Positions 29,104-37,239 of a DNA stretch of 42,576 nucleotides are shown here, piece after piece. Position 1 is the stretch's first letter. Every line of letters starts with the position of its first letter. The stretch comes from Candidatus Collierbacteria bacterium (GTDB lineage: Bacteria; Patescibacteriota; Microgenomatia; UBA1400; JACPES01). The notes below the pieces were generated by a model. The model did not search any database, was not told the DNA's origin, and worked only from the letters and a program-made list of their open reading frames with translations. The stretch is from positions 1-42,576 of the forward strand of contig JACRNH010000023.1 of assembly GCA_016219325.1 (NCBI GenBank), in the 5' to 3' direction. The position numbers and the translations under genes are program-made.

Positions 29104-30311
29104 TTTTCCTTATCACAATAATTCGCCTCTCTAGCAAGACTAGCTAAAAGTAATTCTTTCCAAAATTGCCATGTTTCGACATGTTCTTTACTTACACCAA
29201 AGCCCTTAACATGAAACAACCCTGGATTCAACAGCGCCGAGATGTAAGGATCGATTTTTTGCAGCCTTGTTTCATTTCTATTAATTATTGAAATTTCACT
29301 CGCAATGCGGCTTTCACTCCAAAAGGCTTTTACGTAGATAGGAATCGCTACTTCTTTCAAATATTGAGAAATGTTCTCTGGAAATTTACTTAAGGGAGCC
29401 GCGATTTCTGTCGGGGGCTTAATTCCACCGCCATTAAGCAAGGTATCATACCAAAGGCGATAATGGGGTTTATCCAACCTTATATCCACTCCTTCAAACC
29501 GGCCATCCCAATTTATTTTCTGTTCAGAATCGCTAAGCCCCCATTCCCGACAAATAGCTCGGTAGAAATACTCTGGCGATAATCTAAACTCAGTACCATC
29601 AACTATCATATATTTTCTTTTTTCTTTCCTTAAATATTCCATCTCGTTTTGCAAACCCTCCCAGCCCGCGCTTTCCAACGGGAAAAGATTTCCTATTTTA
29701 AGTAATTCTCCGAACATTCCATAATCTTGCTCGGCAAATTGCTTTTGCAGTAAAAACTCCCAGTTCCGGATATCATGAGATTGAGCAAATTTGTCTAACA
29801 TGCGGCATTGAAGCTCAAGATCATTTCTTTTAGAACCTTCCTCGACTGAAAATGAACTTGAACGAAACCAATCAATCAAAGCTGATTTTTCTTTCATCCC
29901 CCATACTTGCAACACTTTCTTTATTCTCGACTCCATGCTGAGAAGCGGATTTCGGATTAAAAACAAAACAGGATCAGATATCAACGGCAATAACTTCTTA
30001 AACTCTTGTTTGACCGCTAACCAATGAGACATTTCTTTCACAAGTACAGTTATAGGAGTATTCATTTCACTTCTATTTTTTTCGATTGCTTCAATCAATC
30101 TCCTGTAGCCATCTCCTGAATCTTCTCCGTAATATCCCAACATCACGAAAGGCTCATGGCACGAAGCTTGTATTCCATTGTTTTGAGACAATAAAGCCTC
30201 TACCAGAGTTGACCCTGTTCTTGGAGGTGCTAAAATTAAACGGATATTAGCTCGCCCATGATCAATTAAACTTTGCAATTTTTGATGAGATGTGCTTGAT
30301 ATTGCTGTCAT
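29100..30311 (-). CDS. Sulfotransferase-like P-loop protein
   Basis: 403 residues. LILAPPRTGSTLVEALLSQ (residues 25-43) is the 5'-phosphosulfate-binding loop of sulfotransferases, and CHEPFVMLG with the later LIRNPLLSMESRIKKV matches the second (3'-phosphate-binding Arg/Ser) region. The rest is long and diverged (RKYMIVDGTEFRLSPEYFYR, WYDTLLNGGGIKPP). Such enzymes transfer sulfate from PAPS to a hydroxyl or amine. It begins the minus-strand arm of the divergent cluster, with TATAAT ten bases before its ATG. The PAPS-forming candidate lies on the other arm. Confidence 0.7.
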   Translation of the reverse strand: MTAISSTSHQKLQSLIDHGRANIRLILAPPRTGSTLVEALLSQNNGIQASCHEPFVMLGYYGEDSGDGYRRLIEAIEKNRSEMNTPITVLVKEMSHWLAVKQEFKKLLPLISDPVLFLIRNPLLSMESRIKKVLQVWGMKEKSALIDWFRSSSFSVEEGSKRNDLELQCRMLDKFAQSHDIRNWEFLLQKQFAEQDYGMFGELLKIGNLFPLESAGWEGLQNEMEYLRKEKRKYMIVDGTEFRLSPEYFYRAICREWGLSDSEQKINWDGRFEGVDIRLDKPHYRLWYDTLLNGGGIKPPTEIAAPLSKFPENISQYLKEVAIPIYVKAFWSESRIASEISIINRNETRLQKIDPYISALLNPGLFHVKGFGVSKEHVETWQFWKELLLASLAREANYCDKEK

Positions 30312-30327
30312 TATTCGGTATATTATA
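30296..30327. promoter_or_regulatory. Overlapping divergent promoters
   Basis: Plus strand: TTGATA (30296-30301), 17 bases, TATATT (30319-30324), ATG at 30354. Minus strand: TATAAT (30327-30322), ten bases, ATG at 30311. The -10 boxes overlap, so polymerase can bind only one way at a time. Confidence 0.6.
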
Positions 30328-30353
30328 CTTCACTCAACGTATTTACCTTTACC

Positions 30354-30872
30354 ATGAAATCAATCATTAAACAAGAAATCGTTTACGAAGGTATATTTAT
30401 AAAAGTCCGCCACGATACGGTTAGGGTCAAAAACTGTGAATATGTGCGCGAAATTATTGAATCAAATACCGGTGTCTTAATTGCCGCTATTGACAACAGG
30501 AATCGAATAGTGTTAGTTAAACAAAATCGGCATAACCACGGCGATGTATATGAAGTTCCCGCGGGCGCAATTAAAGAGAACGAATCTCCCCGGCAGGCCG
30601 CCAAAAGAGAGCTTCTCGAAGAAACAGGTATTAAGGCCCAAAAATGGCGGTTAATCAGCACGCATCACAATGGTGTACACAACGAAGGGCTTAATTACTT
30701 TTTTTTAGCCCGGGATTTGTCAACTGCGAAAAATTCACCGGATCAAGACGAGCAAATATCCGGACTTAAATTCTTTCGTTTTGATCAAATTAACGGCCTG
30801 ATCGATCAAGAACTTATTCCCGATTTGCGCAACAGAGCTTGTATTTGGAAGGCTCAATTAGAAATTAACTAA
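30354..30872 (+). CDS. Nudix hydrolase, ADP-ribose pyrophosphatase-like
   Basis: 172 residues. The Nudix box is complete: G71-x5-E77-x7-R85-E-x-x-E-E-x-G92 within GAIKENESPRQAAKRELLEE and TGI. An N-terminal domain (EIVYEGIFIKVRHDTVR) matches the ADP-sugar pyrophosphatase subgroup. It may recycle or proof-read nucleotide-linked intermediates such as PAP/APS. It precedes the fusion gene by five bases and shares its promoter. Confidence 0.88.
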   Translation: MKSIIKQEIVYEGIFIKVRHDTVRVKNCEYVREIIESNTGVLIAAIDNRNRIVLVKQNRHNHGDVYEVPAGAIKENESPRQAAKRELLEETGIKAQKWRLISTHHNGVHNEGLNYFFLARDLSTAKNSPDQDEQISGLKFFRFDQINGLIDQELIPDLRNRACIWKAQLEIN

Positions 30873-30877
30873 ACTTT

Positions 30878-31684
30878 ATGTCAAGTCCCAAACTAATGGA
30901 AAAGGAAAAAATCGTTAAGCAAATTAATCAAAGCGCAAGTCTTTTTGTAGGAAGATGGCAACCATTCCACAGAGGACATAGGGCCTTAATTGAAACCGTA
31001 CTCAAAGAGGGTAAGCCTGTTGTAGTCGCGATTAGAGACACAGAGATAAATTCAGAAAATCCCTATACAACCAGTGAGCGCTGGAATATGATTCAACGAA
31101 CCTTGAAAAAATACGGTGAACTTGTGAAAATCATCGTGATACCCGATATTAACGAGATCTGTTACGGAAGAAATGTTGGTTACAAAATAAGGGAAATAGA
31201 ACTTTCCCCTAAAAAACAGCAAGTTTCGGGAACAACAATTAGAAAAGATACTATTAAGAGATATCCTATTTATTGGATTACGGGACAATCGGGATCCGGA
31301 AAGACAACATTAGCTTATGCCCTCCGGAAAAAAATTGGCGGATCGGTTTTAGATGGCGATGAAATGAGAAAATCTATTTCTTTAGGCCTAGGTTTTTCTA
31401 AAGATGATAGAGAAAATCACAATCTGCGGGTTGCGAGGTTAGCTTTAGCTCTTTCTAGACAATATATTGTTATTGTATCGGTTATCGCCCCATTTAAGAG
31501 TACGCGAAAAATAATTGATGATCTGATAAAACCAGTTTGGGTTTATATCTCACGAAATCTTCCCGAAGATCCTAATAAACCGTACCAGATTCCCTCACAA
31601 CCTCACATTGTACTTAATTCTGATACCCAAACCCCAGATAAACAGGTAAAGATAGTAATTAATTACATTGAAAATCATGTTTAA
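30878..31684 (+). CDS. Nucleotidyltransferase-APS kinase fusion
   Basis: 268 residues with two domains. Residues about 19-126 are an archaeal-NMNAT/ATP-sulfurylase-type nucleotidyltransferase: FVGRWQPFHRGH (H31xGH34), ENPYTTSERWNMI and SGTTIRKD (122). Residues 130-268 are an adenylylsulfate-kinase-like domain: WITGQSGSGKTTLAYAL (P-loop 136-143), LDGDEMRKSISLGLGFSKDD and ENHNLRVARLALALSR. The usual RD.KGLY loop of APS kinase is missing; YISRNLPEDPNKPYQIPSQP replaces it. Together they could make PAPS from ATP and sulfate. The first domain is much smaller than a true ATP sulfurylase, so a different NTP-activated donor is possible. It is the second gene of the plus-strand arm. Confidence 0.75.
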   Translation: MSSPKLMEKEKIVKQINQSASLFVGRWQPFHRGHRALIETVLKEGKPVVVAIRDTEINSENPYTTSERWNMIQRTLKKYGELVKIIVIPDINEICYGRNVGYKIREIELSPKKQQVSGTTIRKDTIKRYPIYWITGQSGSGKTTLAYALRKKIGGSVLDGDEMRKSISLGLGFSKDDRENHNLRVARLALALSRQYIVIVSVIAPFKSTRKIIDDLIKPVWVYISRNLPEDPNKPYQIPSQPHIVLNSDTQTPDKQVKIVINYIENHV

Positions 31685-31744
31685 AAATCTTCCAAAAATA
31701 TCAAGATAAATTTTCTTCAACATCACATATAAACCAGGCAAATC

Positions 31745-33185
31745 CTACGGCGCCACTTCTCTCCAATCCATCACCGCGTCGGTGAATGGTTGGGGAGCGT
31801 TGAGGATAAGATTGGGATTCCAGATGAAAGCAACACCCGGAGTAGCGTTTAGTCCGCCTAAATCTCTTTGAGAACTGACAGCTCCTTACCAGCTGCTTGT
31901 CATTCTGGGCTCCGGTGGTCCCGCCGATAAAGCTGCCGTCGGCAAAGAATGCTCCTGTCAGGGCGGCATCGGCCGAAGTCGGAACGGCTTTAGGCGGAAT
32001 ATTTCCCACAGCCGAATTAACAGTAATATTCCCCGACGCCACTATGGCAAAGAATGCTCCGCTCCCTAAAGTTATATTTGTATTGATAGTGACATCTCCT
32101 TGAACGAAAATCACCCTTGATCCGGCTAAATTGGTCCAAGACCCGGAAATTGAATAATTGCCCGCTTTTTTATAGACTCCGCCAGCCGGCGGACTGCTGC
32201 CATCACCGGGATCGGTTGACGGATTACCGGCCCTTAGCCACATTGCCTGATAGCCGTATTTCCAATTATTGGCTGACATCAGATCGTTAAAATTCCATGA
32301 TGGTTGAGAAGAAAGGGTTCCCGAGCCAAAATTAACGCTTGATCCTGAACTTTTGGTCAATGTCCCCGGGCCATCGCCAGCGAAATCGGCAATATATACA
32401 TTGCCAGCCGGAACATTGCTGGACAGATTCCCCTGTGAATGAACCGAACCGCCTAAAACCTTAAGCCATTTTGGCCGGACTTGCGATACAAAAAAGTCCC
32501 AACCGGAGTTATTTCCGGAAGCCACGCTGACAGCCGTATATTGGCATCCGGTCGGACAAGTGCATTGATACGCCGGATCATAGCCCTGCATTAAAATATC
32601 TTTGGCTCCGGCTTCCAAAACTGAATTAACAGTATAAGTGCCATTCCCCTGAACCGGATTTTCCTGACCGTCTGGATTTACTCTGACTTTGGTTCCCCCT
32701 CCCGGCTTAATCGGACTGCCAACCGGTCCGGTGCATTTCCCCAATCCTCCGGACAACCCCGAGGGATCGTCATAAACCGTCCCGTTGACGGAAACTCTAG
32801 CTGGCGTTGGAGTTGGTGTCGGAATTGGACTTGGCGGAATCGGTGTCGCGGTTGGAGGAGGAGGCGGCGGCGGACAACCATAAGGCCAACACGGATCCCC
32901 GTCCCCGCCTCCTCCGCCGCCTCCGCTGCAATTTCCTCCAGTGCATCCGCTGCAGCCACAGTGAACAAGTTCTCCGCAGGTTCCGCCGTTACAATCCCCG
33001 ACCAGATGGCAAGATGGAGAACCTTCTCCACAATTCTGCCCTAAAGATCGACAACCACAACTGTCATTACACCACTCACTACAGGCTTGAACAGAAATAT
33101 TTCTAGGATAATTAAATGAAAAAAATAATCCAAGCGTAATAACCAATAGTATAGAAATAAAAAACTTCAAAAGATTATTACTCAT
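31745..33185 (-). pseudogene. Cysteine-rich Pro/Thr-linker surface protein, frameshifted near the 3' end
   Basis: ATG 33185 starts a signal peptide (LLKFFISILLVITLGLFFSF). A Cys-rich region (ACSEWCNDSCGCRSLGQNC) is followed by a Gly tract, a PPPPPPP/PTPTPTP linker and a beta-rich domain (VIFVQGDVTINTNITLGSGA) like cell-surface adhesive or filament proteins. After KQLV the frame breaks; the other frame continues VSSQRDLGGLN to FIWNPNLILNAPQPF and ends at TAG 31745-31747. The paralogue at 26426 has about 14 more residues here, so a deletion of about 41 bases (not a multiple of three) explains the break at about 31885. Confidence 0.75.
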
Positions 33186-33684
33186 GACAGTAAACAATCA
33201 AAGTCGCCGGACCGTTTGGCCCCTTATCCATCCTTATCCAATTCCCGGGAATCAAAACCTCCATTATTTCTTTGGCGCTGAATTCGTTAAGAGACATTTC
33301 ATTAAGCAATTTATTCTTGTCATCAAGTCTTTGCAAACTTTTAGCAGCAACTAAATTATTGTCTAAATTAAATACGCTTTTACCGCCAACTCCTAATTTA
33401 ATTTTATTATCCTCAAACTCTATTGACGAAATTTTGCCTATCAATTGAGAATCGGAGTTAACATAAAAATCTTCGGCGTAAACCTGTAAATCACATTTTT
33501 TCATTAACCTTGTTAAGTACGCTTTATTATCTTCATTAGGCCGTTTAGTATTTTCGCTCACCTTAATTCCGAATTTAGCCGGATCAAATGGTTCAAGCCA
33601 TAAGTACTTAACCAAAAAATATCCCGCCAACACTGGTAAAATAACTGCAATAATAATAGCTACTTTGACTAATTTTTTTCTCAT
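33178..33684 (-). CDS. Membrane-anchored hypothetical protein
   Basis: 168 residues. An N-terminal anchor (KVAIIIAVILPVLAGYFLVK) leads to an extracellular part with a beta module (DSQLIGKISSIEFEDNKIKL). The C-terminus ends ATLIVYCHE. It recalls the proteins at 38901 and 39561, which have the same anchor-plus-small-beta-domain plan, so they may be one family of envelope proteins. The stop overlaps the next gene by eight bases (33178-33185). Promoter at 33703-33731. Confidence 0.65.
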   Translation of the reverse strand: MRKKLVKVAIIIAVILPVLAGYFLVKYLWLEPFDPAKFGIKVSENTKRPNEDNKAYLTRLMKKCDLQVYAEDFYVNSDSQLIGKISSIEFEDNKIKLGVGGKSVFNLDNNLVAAKSLQRLDDKNKLLNEMSLNEFSAKEIMEVLIPGNWIRMDKGPNGPATLIVYCHE

Positions 33685-33702
33685 CTTTTACAATTTAAAT
33701 TC

Positions 33703-33731
33703 ACTATACACCACTATAAAAATAACATCAA
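33703..33731 (-). promoter_or_regulatory. Promoter of the 33684 gene
   Basis: TTGATG (33731-33726), 17 bases and TATAGT (33708-33703) on the minus strand; 18 bases separate the -10 from ATG 33684. Confidence 0.6.
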
Positions 33732-33761
33732 CCAGAAAATATAAATTTAGAGCAACTGAAT

Positions 33762-36315
33762 CTATTTGTAATAACAGAGAACGACCAACCCGTCTACCTT
33801 GCCATCGGGGGAAATATCTATTTGGGCGTAATCACCTGGACCTAAATAAGGTACAATTAGTTTGGGAGAAATTGATGTGACATGAATTACCTCAATGCTT
33901 CCAGGTGTATAAACTTGAGGGAAAACCCAGAATACAGTTCTTTTTGCTCCAGCAACGTCAAAAGATTTTCCGTCTGGATATGTTATTACTGTACCGTTTG
34001 CGGAAGCAATCCCTTTTCGAAAATATTTCCAGCCACTTGCAGTTTCCATATCCGGGAATCCACCTTTTTGGTGAGGGGAAAGACATTCCCCCAACCATTC
34101 TAAATGTGACAATAAATTCTGAGCCTCGGCATATGTCAACAATCTCGGCCCCTTGCTCGGTTCCGGAGTCTTTGTCGCCGGCGGAACCGGCGTAAACTGC
34201 GGCCGAGGGGTCGGCGCGGCAGTCGGAACTACAGAAGCCGCTTCCAATAACTTTGCATTCTTCTGCCCGCCGTTAGGGACATTCATTGTAAATTCAGTTA
34301 CAATACTTTTTGTTTGTTTGCCAGCAATTATTCCGGGAATCAACTTAGCGTTTTTCAATAATCCTTTAGCGACTACCGGCTTCAGTTGGCGGCCGTTGAT
34401 GACCACGATTACCTCGTCGCTCCCTAGCCTGAATTTAACTTCCACCTGATCTTGACCATTGACTTGAGCCGGAATGGAATTTTCGTTAAGCAAAGTTACC
34501 GGATCCTTGGAAAAGTCGCGGTAACCGATCCAAAGTCCGCTATATCCATTAGGTTTTCGGTTAACAATGATATGCAACTGCTTGGCGTCCCACCAATTAG
34601 TCAGCCCCTGAGGATCTCTGTCGACAAAGGCCAATCCACTTTCAATCCCACCTTGAGTAGAAAATTTAGCCCCAAAAGAAGAATCTCCTTTAATCTCAAT
34701 AATTTGCAATGCTCGGTTGAAAACCGTAGTTCCGGAAGTTTCTTGGCCGGAAACCTCTAGTTTCCCATCGGAAAAAACTTTAGTCTGCCAAATTCCATTC
34801 CAGTTATATTTACCAATCAAGTTCTCGCTGCCAATCAAAGGATCCCACCTAAAATCTTCAAATTCCCCTGTTACCGTATCAAAATATCTGACCGCGGATC
34901 CATCCTTAAATTCTATGACCCATGGTTTTCCACCGAGAATCACCATCCCTAATTTATGCCCCGGCCGGGCTTCGCCGATTTTATCCAGCGAAAATCCAGG
35001 GCGGATGGCATTCGGGTGATCCGCCCATTGGCCGGTAGACGTATTTCTGGACCACAATAAGCAGTTTAAGAGATTGTCCCGGCTTTAATATTTCTTTCAA
35101 CGCCTTCTCCAGCGCGTCAACGTTAGCCCCTTGATTCTGCAACGCTGATTTAGCGTCCGAATATTCTTTTGTGTAAGTGCCATCATCTTTATAAATATCA
35201 ATGCCCGTCGCCGGATTAAAATTTTTCAGATCAATTAATTTTTGCAAGTCAGCCGCGGAACCCGGTATAAACTCCGGCCCTCCGCTTCCGTTGCTGGGGG
35301 TCAGAGCTAATTCTGGAGTTGCGCTGGGAGTCGGAGCAAAAGTCGCCGTCTTTGGTATTTCTGTCGGAGCTAATCTCGTCGGCTCGTGGGTTGCGGTGGA
35401 AACCGAAACTGCCGGAGGACGTTTAGTGGCCTCATTACAGGCAGACAAAATTCCCCATAACATCATTCCGCCCGGTATCAAATACGCCCATCTGGGAACA
35501 TGCGGAGGTTTGCCGTCAGGCGTGGGCGTAAGGGAAAACCCATGACCAAGCTCTAAACCGTCATTTGCTGCTTTACCAAAAGCTTTTATATCCTTTAAAT
35601 TTAAAGTGCTGGCGATTGGGCTAAAAGCAACAGTCAAAGCAGTCATCCCCAGCAAAGTTTTGGATAGAACCGGCGAAGCCTCCATAACTGACTGGTCGGC
35701 AATATTTTCATAAAGAGTTTTAAGCTCATCTGACAGGCTAATTTTCTTTCCCTTTCTGGCTTTGGAAACGAGAATTCTAAAGGCAGGCTCAATTGATTTA
35801 ATAATATTGCCCGCGCCAACTAATGGCATCGCCCCAATAGTAACCATATCCAAAACCGCAGTATTAAAATCATTGACCACAAGATCAACAAGATTGTCCG
35901 CGTCGGGAACAGGAAGCGCTTCACCAAATCTCTCGACAGGGATTATCCATCGGCTGCCCGGCCTGTTCTGATACCTTTCTTTTGGATGGAATTTAAAATC
36001 GTCCGGTTCGGCTTGATAGATGACTGCCGGATGTGAAGTATCCGCTCCAATGATGTCCAATACTGTTCTGCTGCTGTCTAAAACAGATCTATCGGCGGCC
36101 AATGGGTTTTTCTCCTGGATACCCAGATATTGTTGGATCAAAACCGCCTCTTCAGGGGTTATCGGACTTCGACCCTTACGATTAATCCCGGATAATTGGT
36201 TTGAGGTCCCGGCTTCATTTAATAAGCTACCCACCATTCCATCCATACCCAAGGATAGATTAAGTCCTAAAGGAGTGAATGCCGATTCAACCGCTACTGC
36301 TGCTGTTCTGCCCAT
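33762..36315 (-). pseudogene. Large surface protein, split by one frameshift
   Basis: Two overlapping frames (36315-34981 and 35057-33762) together give about 850 residues. The first has TEIPKTATFAPTPSATPELA linkers after a predicted membrane helix (RWAYLIPGGMMLWGILSACN) and ends with nonsense (RPMGGSPECHPPWIFAG). The second begins WSRNTSTGQWADHPNAIRPG and carries a beta-rich domain and PTPRPQFTPVPPATKTPEPS linkers. Dropping one base at about 35057-35060 joins LKLL to LWSRNTST. The C-terminal domain reads IDISPDGKVDGLVVLCYYK, like the end of the neighbouring 168-aa protein. I do not recognise the family. It could be an error or a genuine break. Confidence 0.6.
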
Positions 36316-36319
36316 AATA

Positions 36320-36359
36320 AATTTCCCCACACTTCGGGGAAATTATGTGTATTGTATCA
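36320..36359 (-). promoter_or_regulatory. Extended -10 promoter and 5' hairpin of the large surface protein
   Basis: TGA-TACAAT (36359-36351) on the minus strand. The mRNA would start near 36345, exactly at a perfect 9-base hairpin AATTTCCCC / GGGGAAATT (36344-36320, seven-base loop), whose 3' arm ends five bases before ATG 36315. The hairpin could protect the 5' end or hide the ribosome site. Confidence 0.55.
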
Positions 36360-36397
36360 AACTGGACCAAAATAGCTTAATGGGTAACGGGTGTGTA

Positions 36398-36780
36398 TTA
36401 TGAAACTTTTTTTTGTAAATAAAAAGATACTTGCTTGGCAAACTCGATTAAATCCTGATAGTCCGAGCCAGTTTGTTTCTTAATCCGACCATCGCCTCAA
36501 GTTTGGTTTGCAATTCTTTAGAAATAACCCCGTGTTCTCCTAATTGAATAAATAAATCCCGATAAAATCGCGGCGGCCCGAAACCCAAACTGCTGCTAAT
36601 AGATTGGGCAACATCAATCACTTGTTGCGCGGCCTTGTAAACTATCCTTTCCGTAGCTGCTTCCACCATTGAATCAGGTAAAAAGTCAGTTTTCGGATTT
36701 TGGCCATACTTCTTGATTTTCGAGACGTACTCTTCCAACTGGGCCAGTTTTTGATTGATTTGATCAATGTCAAGCGGCAT
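36398..36780 (-). pseudogene. HepT-type toxin (DUF86), broken at its active site
   Basis: The annotated frame from ATG 36780 matches HepT (VSKIKKYGQ, then EAATERIVYKAAQQVIDVAQ and FGPPRFYRDLFIQLGEHGV). It runs to GLRNKLA and then stops early after RTIRI. The correct ending lies in the -1 frame (DYQDLIEFAKQVSFYLQKKV, stop TAA 36398-36400). HepT needs R-x4-H-x-Y; here five bases (36464-36468) stand where the six bases for the two residues before DY, including the catalytic His, should be. One missing base therefore removes the active site. The intact antitoxin gene precedes it by an 11-base overlap. Confidence 0.75.
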
Positions 36781-37207
36781 AAATTCCTTTTTCTAACCTT
36801 TGGTTCATTTGAAAATAATACCTCTGCAGTACCGGATAGAAATCGGGAAACAACATCCCTACCCGATGAACAAACCGCTCTACTTCCTTAGGCTGGTTAT
36901 TAACCACCAACTCGCCTTGATTAATCACCGACGCTTGATAAAGCAGCGCGTAATCCTCGTTAAGAATTTTAACGTCGGCGGCTAAATCGACATTGACAAT
37001 TGATTGAATCCCGCTAATAAATTTCAGCTGAAGATCGGGGTAATCGTCTTTCGCCACCTTATTTGACATTAGTACGGCCACGTCAATATCGCTTAATGGT
37101 CCTGCCTTATCCTCTGCTTGTGATCCATAAAGATAAACTCCCGATACCTTTGGCTGCCGCTTGAAATAATCAACTATTTTTTGTTTCTGGCCTAAATTTA
37201 ATTTCAT
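36770..37207 (-). CDS. MntA-type nucleotidyltransferase antitoxin
   Basis: 145 residues from ATG 37207, chosen because an extended -10 box covers the alternative ATG 37216. GVYLYGSQAEDKAGPLSDID contains the GSx10DxD active-site motif (D at DIDVAVL), as in MntA, which AMPylates HepT to silence it. The C-terminal helix ends YYFQMNQRLEKGIYAA. Since the partner is damaged, it may be a relic or still be useful for other HepT proteins. Confidence 0.8.
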   Translation of the reverse strand: MKLNLGQKQKIVDYFKRQPKVSGVYLYGSQAEDKAGPLSDIDVAVLMSNKVAKDDYPDLQLKFISGIQSIVNVDLAADVKILNEDYALLYQASVINQGELVVNNQPKEVERFVHRVGMLFPDFYPVLQRYYFQMNQRLEKGIYAA

Positions 37208-37214
37208 AATCAAC

Positions 37215-37223
37215 ATTTTAGCA
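37215..37223 (-). promoter_or_regulatory. Extended -10 promoter of the MntA gene
   Basis: TGC-TAAAAT (37223-37215) on the minus strand with seven bases to ATG 37207: a predicted leaderless start. Confidence 0.55.
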
Positions 37224-37239
37224 TTTTTTGGTCAGAAAT

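Noticed and set aside
32807..33106. Overlapping frames in the Cys/Gly/Pro-rich surface-protein gene
   Set aside because: These are shadows caused by biased composition of the real gene.
33807..36403. Many plus-strand open frames opposite the large surface protein
   Set aside because: They mirror the Pro/Thr-rich coding strand, have no ribosome sites and no family resemblance.
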